The notes under the pieces were generated by a model. That model made no database searches. It saw only the letters and a program-made list of their open reading frames with translations, and had not been told where the DNA came from. A stretch of 64,000 nucleotides of DNA from Pedobacter duraquae (GTDB taxonomy: Bacteria; Bacteroidota; Bacteroidia; Sphingobacteriales; Sphingobacteriaceae): the NCBI RefSeq assembly GCF_004362245.1, contig NZ_SNWM01000008.1, positions 60,536 to 124,535 of the forward strand. Reading direction: 5' to 3'. Both the position numbers and the translations under genes were made by a program. Positions 10,301 through 18,800 of this stretch are shown here, piece after piece. Numbering within the stretch: position 1 is the stretch's first letter; every line of letters begins with the position of its first letter.

Positions 10301-10647
10301 ATGAGGTGACCGCAACAAATGCCGGAGGCTGTGCTGAAGTGCAGACGATAACCATTGAAGTTGTTTCGGATTACATTGCGGTTAAGGCAACAAACCTGAT
10401 GACACCTAATGGTGATGGAAAGAATGATTTCTTTGTGATAGATAATATCGATAAGTATCCAGGGAATGTATTGAAAGTTTTTGATCGGGGTGGGCGTGTG
10501 CTTTTCGAGAAAAAGGATTATGACAATTCCTTTGACGCAACAATTAAGGGATCTCCATTGAAGGAGGGAACCTATTACTACATCATTGACTTCGGTCCGG
10601 GACAGTTAAAGAAAAAAGGATTTATCACTGTAGTGCGGGACAACTAA
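1357..10647 (+). CDS. Giant type IX-secreted adhesin A (nested Ig/propeller modules, MBG repeats)
   Basis: A 3,096-residue surface protein. Residues 1-29 are a signal peptide. Five modules of about 445 residues follow. Each begins as an Ig-like He_PIG domain (VGVPYxY...LPSWL), is interrupted by a six-bladed NHL-like propeller (approximately aa 77-330, 524-773, 969-1221, 1414-1658, 1854-2117), resumes with a GTPxxxDxG...TDGxxxxxQxF strand, then has a Big_5/SbsA-type Ig (SESIKKGTGNITIRK). An Ig-like linker leads to five MBG/YGX repeats (KVYGAADPVFTY-type, about aa 2346-2730) and one degenerate copy. The end carries the gliding-motility C-terminal domain (TPNGDGKNDFF, then FDRGG, then GTYYYII), the type B sorting signal of type IX secretion. 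The PorP/SprF gene follows 41 bp downstream. Probable role: adhesion or matrix; the ligand cannot be read from sequence. Confidence 0.9.
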   Translation: MNKFYKSRVNYPLFLLLLLCFGLAKEVKGQGAAVAFSSVPITTAKVGVPYRYPLVAAGGNGVISFTGTALPSWLKVETMAISVFASNIAAPSAIAEDAIGNIYVTERSGTNIYKVAPDGSKVIFTNKSIEDVYGMVIKGSNIYLSYVSRGVTRIDMEHLEQGEVTIFSGNGSAGLALKGDDLYVALYSDGKIIKINPEITNQSYTSAMDFVTDINVPWGLSFDKAGHLIYTELGTRSVLRFDGTVKTTLLESLPEDPSSAILGQDDHIFVSFNVGSGVKRYAAGSNVGTVVFFSQEASSVSAMYMASSGSIVFSAVDLATVYKLNFSSSLGGTPAYGDIGLSSIALTATDGATTDGQNFGITVAEPDPLVVTATNPYNHAIGVTQKQDISLRFSESIKKGTGNITIRKKADNSIAEVIPVTAANVLITGKTVTINPVADLGFEVNYYITIEPATFKSIWDTPYAGISDAAGLTFSTLAYLPIVFTSRPATTAVVGVPYQYNLVVTGGFGDFEFRESTIPKWLTLNPGTATAFGEPVANTSAIAADAEGNIYIADSDTKIYKISADGDRTEAASKLSGPVSYMAIKENYIYLSYIYGGLMRVNLEHPREESVIISSATTAGIAFKGNDLYAALPNESKIVRINLADPTQVTDYVTNVVYPLGIAFNKSGELIFVEQGNSNVSKFDGVKRKTLLTRPNVGLSNISVDQYDNLYFKASNSEGIYSVEKFSPETNLSMRIYASRDGYLLGTAMNKSSFFVLEGYTWQVFRFKLFDGLTGTPRYNDAGTNAVNLNVTDGITNQNQQFEITIAKPALVTLTGTLPEHNAADVAAMQDISLSFSEKIVKGTGNIVIRKVSDDTVVETIPVSGANVYTADKTLFVNPDNNLAFNTSYYVMLDATAVTTVWGTPFAGITSKETFAFKTTLYVPPLYTSTPITVASVDVPYKYTIDARDGNNGRSSFSVTTLPSWLTLKDGEAVAFGSTIGNPTAIVTDEHGDSYVFGDGKNIYKITADGNTSVFFTRPFTRVINALAIHGDYLYLSEEQGEGVYRISLPHPESGQTQVLNYYRAYGLAFRDNDLYVSLEDRGKVIKLDPDLANQEYAASMDYLSGLQSPTVISFNTKGELYIVEVSNNRISRFDGKRMFTVLTDNEHSFQDLKLDKQDNLYISIAYSKLILKYNEASALKESILASQEDVSGLGISSSGALIYGVPSLNQVFKVPVGRLLTGIPRLKDIGDHKVVINLSDGLTNIPQEFDIAVSNPNLPTLTSLTPVNLAKHAGLTEDIVLSFDQPVVAGAGNIVISDANGLVETIPVGSTGVTIAGNIVTINPQANFVVDGHYGVVVEPGAFKDVSGRLFPGILTGAYQFSAGINLPPVFSSVAATSIPVGQPYSYAVAATDENGDELRYSAPTLPTWLKWKAETPVTRNTNLDNPEWLTSDGTGHIYAANYQGVIYNITVPGVTEVLTTVNGGVSAMVSKGQYLYVINYGNILRIDVNNPSGVADVIFTADNMGGMVFKGDYLYVALSSANRVIRINPSVLNQTYSAAMDYMAGASPGLLAFNKSGDLYVVDKENGNIWKFDGRVLTKLPGLTGFQSQIAIDAEDNVYFYGNAGIIKYAAESSTPESVYENNNYYKGLVATSSGSLLASEYYSNQIVEIKPNGILYGTPDQGDVGIHAIAIDVTDGSAVVKQEFTIEVLDETPPEIKLLNPKNGSVTASVQQNIVLTFTEKVVAGSGKIIIKDDADHLVETITVPSLQVRFSGNTVTIDPAANFAPQKKYFVSVETTVLKDAYNNVLAAGLLSQGDYQFTTAVNSAPLFVSNPVITATENVPYSYILAASDVNDDLLTFAASKLPSWLTMKTGKAGFTDFGSPIAAPRGMAQDAAGNIYVGQRYGNKIYKINPDGKTTEFATRGDGEMAALAIYGRYLYISYTSGGTPAARTVYRGGITRINLENPIEEQNVFSGFGSFGMAFHDGDLYFAVPDQNKVFKINPEKLDQYYDQPIPVISTTMPVGVAFNKVGDLFVSGIDGSISRFTEQSLISRITGLEGSLSLLMIDPSDNVYVGTQDGGKIYKVLSGSEVATVVSTGGLNATVWGMATTASGTLLVADQETNAVYKIESGAVLSGTAPHDDQKVFPVSIDVSDGLATANQSFNITVADPNPPILTTLSPLNNAVGVTLKQELVLTFNETVAAGTGVVLVKSSAGNIELSVDIASAVIAGNTVTIKTTSGLPANANLYINVASGVIKDLSGNNYAGISNQTDFTFKTTKAESAITLAATATATYGDADIAPVMTSTNVSGPVVLESSDPLVATIEAGKVHILKAGVVTITARQAEDELFFAAAPKQQILTIGRLPLIVTPLATTKIYGSSDPVLAYTLSAALKGSDRLTGALARTAGIAVNTYDITLGDLGNVNYVLTLAAAKMAITPKPITVAATSGLTKAYGDADPVFSYALAAGSTLESGDVFSGTIGRSAGEESGTYGYTIGNLSAGANYSITLAAGTFTISPKAVIVVTAIAKSKVYGAADPVFTYTSEPSLASITGSLSREAGENAGSYTIGQGTLSVGGNYVLVFKSAAKMTITPKPITVAATSGLTKAYGAADPVFSYALAAGSTLESGDVFSGTIGRSAGEEPGSYGYTIDNLSAGANYSITLAAGNFTITPKAVIVVTAIAKSKVYGAADPVFTYTSEPSLASITGSLSREAGENAGSYAIGQGTLSVGGNYVLVFKSAVLQIEKRALVITAENKTKVAGSVNPELTATFAGFVNSETKAVLTTQPVLSTTAITSSAAGNYAITATGAAAGNYNISYVNGVMTVNPDVIIVTPVVVNMAPTLAAIANQIICYTANAQAVALSDISAGEATQTVALTVSSNNAGLFDALSVARGNGNAGTLTYRLKAGAAGAATVTVTVRDNGGTDNGGVDVTTRSFTITVNAIPIVAISSDKGLSISKGDRVVLTATGGVSYSWRNAAGIVSGQNTAVLTVRPDVTATYEVTATNAGGCAEVQTITIEVVSDYIAVKATNLMTPNGDGKNDFFVIDNIDKYPGNVLKVFDRGGRVLFEKKDYDNSFDATIKGSPLKEGTYYYIIDFGPGQLKKKGFITVVRDN
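8395..9783 (+). repeat. MBG/YGX domain array of adhesin A
   Basis: Five MBG-type repeats with the hallmark K(V/A/I)YGxxDPVxxY occur about every 77 residues, followed by one degenerate copy (KVAGSVNPEL). This is a repeat within the coding sequence, shorter than the 13-copy array in adhesin B. Confidence 0.85.
8600..9523 (+). repeat. 462-bp tandem duplication inside the MBG array
   Basis: Bases about 8600-9061 are repeated almost identically at about 9062-9523. Anchors are CCTAAACCTATTAC at 8617 and its copy 462 bp later. The unit is 154 codons, exactly two MBG domains, so the frame is kept. Only scattered base changes separate the copies, so this duplication is much younger than the other MBG repeats. 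Confidence 0.85.
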
Positions 10648-10688
10648 GGGGATTTGCATTTTAATCACAATACATCAGAAAATACATC

Positions 10689-11579
10689 ATGAATATATAT
10701 CGTAAAATCATTTTAAGTTTAATTTTTGCTTTGGTCGCCTTATCGGCTAAAGCACAGATAGATGCGCTGGCAGCGCAGTTTTATACCAACCAATACATTG
10801 CCAATCCTGCTTTTGCGGGATTTGTGCAAGGATTAAAAGTTAACGGCGCTTACCGGAAATTGTGGAGCAATGTGCCAGGATCGCCGCTTACGCAAAACCT
10901 TACGGCCGACTACGGATTTAACAAAGTTGGTTTAGGGTTGAATGTGAACAATGAGAGTGCTGGTTTGCAGAAGCAGCTTCGCGTGGTTGGCAGTTATGCT
11001 TACCATTTGCCATTAAGTGCAGATGATGCTACGCAGCTGCACTTTGGAGTTTCATTAGGTTTTGCCAATCAGCGGTTAGAGAATTCAGATATAAATGGTG
11101 ATCCAACGGATGCGCAGGTTGGCATGTACAATACGCGTCGTACCTATCTGGATGGTGATTTTGGTGTTGCCTTAACAAGTCATGGTCTGAATCTGCAAGC
11201 ATCAATCCCTAACCTAAAAAGCTTCTTTAAAAAGGAAACGGTACGGTTGGCGGATATTGCTACGTTCTACGCTGCTGCCAGTTATCAGTTTATGTTTGAT
11301 AAAGGTGTTGGCGCTGTTGGTCTGGAGCCAAAGGTAGCTTACCGCGGTGTGCAGGGCTATGATAATATCTGGGATGCAGGGGCGCAATTGACGCTGTTTG
11401 ATCGTCAGATTTTGTTTACCGGACTTTACCACAGTACAAAAAGCTCGACGTTTGGATTGGGAATGGACTTTAGGAGGAAATACCTGATCACAGGTCTCTA
11501 CACTACGCAGACTTCTGCATTGTCTGGATATACAAATGGAAGTTTTGAGTTAAACCTAAGGCTTTCTATTGGTAAATAA
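10689..11579 (+). CDS. PorP/SprF-family outer-membrane protein (copy A)
   Basis: A 296-residue protein with a signal peptide ending at AKAQ, then the PorP/SprF signature region (QFYTNQYIANPAFAGF) and a beta-barrel-like body ending ELNLRLSIGK. PorP/SprF proteins are outer-membrane partners of type IX secretion. In Flavobacterium, SprF is needed for surface display of its adjacent adhesin SprB. The gene lies 41 bp after adhesin A with no terminator between, so co-expression and a partner role are likely. The copy at 22051-22941 is very similar in protein (over 80% by eye) but has many silent base differences. This points to an old duplication under purifying selection. Confidence 0.88.
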   Translation: MNIYRKIILSLIFALVALSAKAQIDALAAQFYTNQYIANPAFAGFVQGLKVNGAYRKLWSNVPGSPLTQNLTADYGFNKVGLGLNVNNESAGLQKQLRVVGSYAYHLPLSADDATQLHFGVSLGFANQRLENSDINGDPTDAQVGMYNTRRTYLDGDFGVALTSHGLNLQASIPNLKSFFKKETVRLADIATFYAAASYQFMFDKGVGAVGLEPKVAYRGVQGYDNIWDAGAQLTLFDRQILFTGLYHSTKSSTFGLGMDFRRKYLITGLYTTQTSALSGYTNGSFELNLRLSIGK

Positions 11580-11599
11580 GCTGTAGCTATATTATGCTT

Positions 11600-11634
11600 T
11601 CAAAGCCCTTTGGTATTTTACTAAAGGGCTTTGT
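11600..11634. terminator. Bidirectional terminator between SprF A and regulator B
   Basis: CAAAGCCCTTT (11601-11611) pairs perfectly with AAAGGGCTTTG (11623-11633) around an 11-nt loop. TTGTTGTTTTT follows on the plus strand. The hairpin overlaps the last codons of the convergent regulator B gene, so it can serve both transcripts. Confidence 0.8.
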
Positions 11635-12598
11635 TGTTTTTGATATATTCCAATGGGCTCATTCCTGTATGTTTTTTAAAAGCAAAGAAGAATGTGCTTT
11701 TGGAGGAGAAGCCTGCCTGATCACCGAGGGCTTCGATGGTTAGTTGTTGCAGTTCGTTGCTACCGCGTAACTTCTGTTTAACATAGTTTATCCTGAAGAT
11801 ATTGATGAAATCTGCAAAGCTTTTTCTGTAGTGGTTATTGAGTAATGCCGAAAGTTCGTGTGGGGTGAGCTCCACCCGCTGGGCGATATCTTTTAGTCGG
11901 AGTTTCTTTTCGAGGAACAGCTGGTCAGTGCTGATCAGGTTTTGAAGTTTGTACAAGTTTTCGATATCTGATACAACTGCGCCCGCCTTAGACTGGTCGC
12001 GGATGATCGTTTTTAGCGTTGCTGTTTTTATATCAAGAAAAGAGGCCACCAGTGGAAGCGGTATATCTTCGATATTACTGGTGAGGTTTTGCAGGTAATA
12101 GGCATATTTTTCTTTGGCATTGCCCATGCGCATGATTACTGAGCGCTGATGCGCAACGCGGTAATAAGTTTCCAGCACCTTACGCATGATGATATTCATC
12201 TCCGGGAAGGTGTCAAAAAAATCCAGGAGGTGTTCTGTACGGAGGGCGATGAGGTAACAATCGGACTCGGCCACCATGCTGTCTTCGACCGGGGTGCTGC
12301 CGTACATGCCATCGATAGCCGATACAAAATCGCCGCTGACGGATATGAATGTAGTTAGTCTTTCTTTACCATTGTTTCTATAGCCAGCCACAATACCAGA
12401 TATCAGGAAATATAGGTAGTTGCTGATTTCGCCCTGTTTGAGCAGGTAGTTTCCTTTTGTTAGTGCGACTTCAAAACTCTTATCCCTGAATGCTTGCTCA
12501 AGTCCGCCAGACATAGGAGAGAAGCTATTTAACGTAGCTAACACCCCGTTTAGTATGTGGGTTTTGGGCTTTGTATGTGGGTAATATCTTGAAGGCAT
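11621..12598 (-). CDS. Crp-type sensor fused to AraC-type HTH regulator (copy B)
   Basis: A 325-residue paralogue of the regulator at 148-1119, with the same layout: Crp-like beta-roll (KGNYLLKQGEISNYLYFLISG), Crp HTH (IPLPLVASFLDIKTATLK) and C-terminal AraC domain (GFSSKSTFFFAFKKHTGMSP). The two are similar over the whole length. The C-terminal DNA-reading end is nearly identical, so they may recognise related sites. It is divergent from adhesin B and convergent with SprF A, which marks the boundary between the two cassettes. The stop codon sits inside the shared terminator hairpin. Control of adhesin B is inferred from position and from the conserved dyad in front of both regulators. Confidence 0.85.
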   Translation of the reverse strand: MPSRYYPHTKPKTHILNGVLATLNSFSPMSGGLEQAFRDKSFEVALTKGNYLLKQGEISNYLYFLISGIVAGYRNNGKERLTTFISVSGDFVSAIDGMYGSTPVEDSMVAESDCYLIALRTEHLLDFFDTFPEMNIIMRKVLETYYRVAHQRSVIMRMGNAKEKYAYYLQNLTSNIEDIPLPLVASFLDIKTATLKTIIRDQSKAGAVVSDIENLYKLQNLISTDQLFLEKKLRLKDIAQRVELTPHELSALLNNHYRKSFADFINIFRINYVKQKLRGSNELQQLTIEALGDQAGFSSKSTFFFAFKKHTGMSPLEYIKNNKAL

Positions 12599-12623
12599 AA
12601 TAAATGGCTGGGGATAAAGGTAG

Positions 12624-12664
12624 TAAAATATTGTTTTATCAAATTAATCCGATTTTATAAAAAC
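12624..12664. promoter_or_regulatory. Conserved dyad operator candidate before regulator B
   Basis: TAAAATATT at 12624-12632 is followed by GTTTTATCAA (12633-12642), TTAATCC, and TTTATAAAAAC (12654-12664). It aligns base for base over most positions with 1141-1180 before regulator A. The dyad is less perfect here. The conservation is the main support. Confidence 0.45.
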
Positions 12665-12674
12665 GGACTAATTG

Positions 12675-12704
12675 TTTGTTTACTTATGCTGTCCATAACC
12701 TTTG
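12675..12704 (+). promoter_or_regulatory. Candidate promoter of adhesin B
   Basis: TTTG at 12675-12678 and AACCTTTG at 12697-12704, 18 bp apart, fit the Bacteroidota -33/-7 pattern apart from the first base of the -7 box. A leader of about 130 nt would precede the ATG at 12845. A TAATTG half-element at 12669 resembles one half of the direct repeat in front of adhesin A. Confidence 0.35.
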
Positions 12705-12844
12705 ACAAACGTAGTTTTACACATTGATAATTATCGCTTATTCAAATGTTTTACCCTTTTTCTGCTGGTTTGTCTTTAACCCGCTATCGTGCCGCTTCCT
12801 CCAGCGTATGTTTTTTCAAAGTATTTAATTTCTAAATCGTTTAT

Positions 12845-15800
12845 ATGAATAAATTCTACAAATCAAGGTTTAACCTTCGGGTTGTGCTGCTGTTTTTGCT
12901 GATGTTAAGTCAGACGAGCCTTTTGAAGGCGCAGGATTGTGCAGCCACAGTGGTATCAAAAACAGGGCTTAAGAATAATGCTGTTTCGGGTATTGCCTAT
13001 GGTAATTCGGCTTATGTTGCCGTGGGTATCAATGGTTCGATATTAAATTCGGCGGATGGTAAGATCTGGTCGCAGATTAAGACTGATGCATTTTTAGCGA
13101 CAGAATATACCCGGGTAATTTATGGTGCGGACAAGTTTGTTGCGATCGGATCTGGGGGCAAAATTGCCACATCTCCTGATGGTACAAACTGGACGATCCG
13201 AACATCGGGAACCACAAATCCATTAGTCTCTATTGCCTATGGAAATGGAAAATACATAGCTTTAGCAGGCGGCGGAGTGGCAATTAGTTCGCCGGATGGT
13301 GTAAGCTGGACCACGATAGCTACTGGAATGTCAACTAATGCTGATGACTACGTAAAGGATGTTGCATATGGCAATAATACATTCGTAATTGGTCAGCAAA
13401 TACGAGCTACAAATCTATCCGTTGCCTACAGCTCGGCATCAGGAAATGCAAACACTTGGACTAGAACGACAATTTTCAATGCGACAGATTTAAATAATCT
13501 TGTATTTATCAACGATAAATTCTGGACTTTTAATGCTGGTAATAAGATTTATACGTCTTCTAACGGTGCAACATGGACTGCGCTAACCGGTACTGTACTT
13601 ACAGGTACTGGGGCACAAGTGTTCGCAGGGTATTACGATGGGTCAAAATATTATTTCTTTGGTTCGGGTGGTTCGCCAATCAATGGTTATACTGCAATTT
13701 TTAACTCTACGAATGGCAATAGCTGGACGATGGAGCAAACGAAAAAACACGGCCTTGTTCCGAGAGGAGCTGGTTATTTTAATAATAAAGGATATCTGTT
13801 AACTGATGAAGGGATTTCATATACCGAAAACGGTACTGACTGGAGTTATTTGGGATTGAACATCGCTGGCGTAGTAAAAAATGGGATGACCTATGTTGCT
13901 GTCGGTGGTGTTGGCAGTGACTACGGTGGTACAGGAATTATATCAACCTCTACAGATTTCAATACGTGGACGGGCAGATCGGCTTCTGGGGCAAAGAACC
14001 TGAATGGTATTGTATATGCACAAAATAAATATGTTGCTGTTGGTAACCTTGGAACTTTGGCCACATCTACCGATGCGGTAACCTGGACGACCGGAACGAC
14101 AGTTGCCAATTTTAACGGTACCGCTATCGCTGCCAGTCCGACAGTTTTTGTTGCCGTTGGTGAAGATGGAATTGTTTCGTCGACAGATGGGTTAACGTGG
14201 ACTAGAAGGCTTACGGACGCTAACTTTAACTTCAGGAATGTAAAGTATCTGAACAACCGTTTTGTTGCGGTAGGGTATAAGGATCTAAGCAGTTATCCTG
14301 ACACGCACGGTTTTGTAAAGACCTCTACAGATGGTATCAACTGGACTGACATAACTCCGCAATTAAATTTTGTGGTGGCGGGCTTTTCGGGTGTTGTGTG
14401 GACGGGAAGTAAATATGTGCTTGCCGGAATCGAAGCAGTAAATGCTGCTAACTATGATTTCAATTTTTTCTCTGTTAATACAACAAATATTGCGGTTACA
14501 ACAGGTTACACTGGTAAAAAAATTGCCGCTGGCAATGTTCATTTCTATGATGCTTATTATGATGGCGATATCACGTATCAGAATGGTGCTTACATAGTGG
14601 GTCAGACTGACAATGGAAATTATCTTCCAGTAACTTTAACAACCGGCGATAACAGCACAGCCTGGACGGTGAATGCTATGGCAGATGCTGATGGATTTAT
14701 AAAAGCTTGGCTGCCTGAAGGCACTGACTTTAAAGGACTGGGCTATAAAAACACAAAATTTGTAGTAACCCCTTCCTGCATGGTTGCGGCACCTGATGTG
14801 ACAAAACCTACGGTAGCTATTACGACCACTGCAGTTAGTCCGGTATTAGCTACAACCACTATCCCGGTTACAGTAACGTTCTCTGAAAGTGTTACTGGTT
14901 TTACAGCGGCTAAAGTTAATGTTGCCAATGGAGGCATTAGTGGTTTTGCCGGAAGCGGTGCCAGCTATACTTTTAATGTAACACCTACTGCAGCAGGTGC
15001 TGTAACGGTTAATATTGCTGCGGCGGCTGCAGCAGATGCTGCTGGTAATACCAGTGAGGCAGCAACACAACTAAGTGTAACTGCATTTACGCCAACCATA
15101 ACTACTGTTGCTGCAACAAATATTGCTGTAACAAGTGCAACACTTAGTGGTAATCTGGTAAGCGCTACAGGCGCCACGATCACCGAGCGTGGTATTGTTT
15201 ATGGTACTGCTTTGAATCCAACAATAACAAATACAAAGGTGGGCGTAGGTACAACTGATGGTCCGTTTAGTGCTTCGGTAACTGCGTTGACAACAAATAC
15301 AGTTTATCATTTCAGAGCGTATGTCACTTATGGTACCACGACTATTTACGGAGATGATTTGACGGTTACACCGGCTGCGGTGAATAATGCGCCTGTGATA
15401 ACTTCCACTGGCATTACTGCTGCTGTTGAAAATGTGCCTTATAGCTATGCTATTACGGCTACTGACGCTGACACAGATCCATTAACAATCACCGCTACAA
15501 CCCTTCCTTCTTGGTTAACCATTGCGCAGGGAGCAAGTACCGGTACTGCAATCGGGACGCCAACAAATGGAGGTTCGGGTGTTGCTGTTGATGCCCAGGG
15601 AAACTTGTACATCGTAACTAGTAATCAAATTTATAAAATTACTCCTGCTGGAGTGAAAACACTTTGGGCTACTAAGACTTCTGGTATTACGTATAATCTA
15701 GCTATAAATGGAAACTATCTTTACATCGGATATTATGGTAGTTGCGGCAGTCTTATAAAAAGAATGAAGTTAGATGATCCAGCTGCGGGAGAAGAAGTTG

Positions 15801-18800
15801 TAGTTAATAATGCAAATCTTTCTGGCGGTATGGGTATGACCTTTCGTGACGGATATATGTATTTTTCAGCATATTCTTGCAGGTCTATTGGACGTTTGAA
15901 TCTGACAACTTTGCAATCATCTGTTTTTGCCTCTGGCTTGCCTAATGCTGGGCCATGGGGACTTGACTTTGCAGAAAACGGTGATCTTTATGTAGCGATG
16001 ATGTATACTAATACGCTTATCAAGTTCGCGGCGGGAACCACAACAAATCCGACGACTTTATTAAGTGGTTTGCCTGGAGCGCCTTCTGATGTTAAGATTG
16101 ATAAAAATGGTTATGTGTATGTGTCTTTCTATGGTGGTAGCGTTGGCGTGCGACGCTACACAAAAGATCTAAGCAGTTTTATTACCGTTGGATCGGGTGA
16201 TGTTTTGGGCATGGCACTATCTGCGCAGGGAACGCTTTCCTATGCAACTTACTCTATAGGGCAAGCATACAAGCTTGAAACAGGTGCAGTCCTTTCAGGA
16301 ACACCTACCCATGCTAATGTTGGCGACCATCCGGTAGTGATCAATGTAACCGACGGAAAAGCCAATGTTCAACAAGCTTTCACCATTACTGTCACAGATC
16401 CGAATCCACCAACGGTGACGGCTTATAGTCCACTGAATAACGCGATTGATGTACCTTTGGCTCAAAACCTGGTGCTTACTTTTAACGAAACAGTTGTTAA
16501 AGGAACGGGAAACATTGTAATCAAAAATGTTGCTAACGATGCGGTTGTTGAGACCATCGATGTAACCAGCAATAAAGTAACGATCACAAACAATAATATA
16601 GTTACAATTGACCCGGCGGCAGATCTTGCGGCAAGTGGTAATTACTACATAACAATCGATGCGGGTGCATTGAAAGATGCTTCGGCAAATAACTATGCAG
16701 GTATTACTGCTAAAACAGCATTTACTTTTAAAACAATTTTAAATCAGTCTCCCGTATTTTCTTCAACAGCCGTTACTGCGGTTAACGAAAATGTAGCCTA
16801 TAGCTATACTGTAACCGCAACAGATGCGGATAGTGATCCGTTGACTTATACTGCAACAACTTTGCCTTCCTGGTTAACTTTAACACAAACAGGTAACGTA
16901 GTAACCTTAACAGGCACTCCGCTACATGCCAATGTGGGTAACAATAGCGTAGTGTTGAATGTATCTGATGGAAAAGCTAACGTTACGCAAAGCTTTACCA
17001 TTGCGGTTGCAGATGTTACTGCACCAACAGTTACTGCCTTTGCACCATTAAACAATGCGGTGGATGTAGCCCTTGCCCAAAACATTGTACTTACTTTTAG
17101 TGAGGATGTTGTTAAAGGAACAGGAAACATCACAATCAAAAAAGTAGCTGATGATGCGGTAGTAGAAACTATTTCTGTAACCAGCGCTCAGGTAACTATT
17201 GCGACTAATGTAGTGACTATTGATCCGGCAGCAAATCTTGTTGCGGGTAACCAATACTATGTAACTGTAGATGCTACGGCAATCAAAGATCCTTCGGCTA
17301 ATGAGTATGCAGGAATCAGCAACAAAACTACTTTAGCTTTCAGAACAATTAAAGCGGCTTCGGTCATTACTTTTGCTGCACAGTCAGCAACGTATGGAGC
17401 GGCAGATTTTACACCGGTTTACAGCAGTACAAATACAGCAACAACGGTGACCTTTACTTCGGCCGACGACAATGTAGCAACGATAGTAGATAACAAAGTA
17501 CACATTATAAAAGCGGGAACGGTAAGTATTACTGCTTCGCAAGCTGGCGATCTTTCTTATAATGCTGCTACACCGGTAACACAAACGCTAACCATTAATG
17601 CATTACCGGTAACGGTAACTGCACAGGCAGCGACTAAAGTTTACGGTGCTGCAGAACCTGCATTAACTTATGCCGTATCTGCACCATTAAAAGGAACAGA
17701 TGCCTTAACGGGAGCGCTATCACGTGTAGCGGGTACGGGTATTGGTGCTTATGATATTACGATTGGAACTTTGGCCAACGCCAACTATGCGCTTACTTTA
17801 GTTTCGGCAAAAGTTACAGTAACTGCCAAACCAATTGAAGTTACCGCAAATGCTGGACTAACCAAAGTATATGCAGCTGCAGAACCAACAATTGGGTATG
17901 CACTTTCTACAGGAAACACGCTGGTAGGTGGAGATCAGATTACCGGTGCACCTGGCAGAGCAACTGGAGAAACTGTAGGTGATTATGCGGTGAACATCGG
18001 TACATTGACCGCTGGAGCCAACTATACCTTAACTATTGCTCCGGCAACGTTCAGCATCACGGCTAAACCAATTACAGTGACTGCCAATGCCGGTCAGACT
18101 AAAGTTTACCTGGCTGCAGATCCTGCGCTTACCTATACTGCCGCTCCGGGTTCGTTGAAAACGGGCGATGGCTTTACTGGTGCATTACAACGTGCAACGG
18201 GTGAGAACGTGGGGACTACCTACGCGATTAACCAGGGAACACTTAGCGCAGGAACAAACTATGCGATTACGTTTGTACCGGCTAATTTTGCCATTACACC
18301 TAAAGCAGTAACGGTTACGGCAACAGCCGGTCAGACTAAAGTGTTTAACACCACCGATCCGGTATTTGCTTATACACCTGATGCGGCTTTAGCCACAGGA
18401 AATACCTTTACAGGTGCACTTGCGCGTGCTGCGGGTGAGGATGTAAATGTGTATGCTATTAATCAAGGTACTTTAAGTGCTGGCAGCAATTACAGCATCA
18501 ACTTTGTTGGCGCAGACTTTAGCATATCTGCCAAGCCAATTACGGTAACAGCAACAGCCGGTCAGTCGAAAGTTTACCTGGGTACTGAACCTACGCTTGC
18601 CTATACTACGCCTGCAGGTTCTCTAAAAACTGGTGACTTCTTTACAGGAGCATTGGCAAGAGCTGCTGGTGAAGCGGTAAATACTTACGCCATTAATCAG
18701 GGTACTTTAACTGCCGGTTCTAACTATACCATCACCTTTACCGGTGCCAATTTTGCGATTACGCCTAAAACAGTTACGGTAACTGCTACTGCAGGACAAA

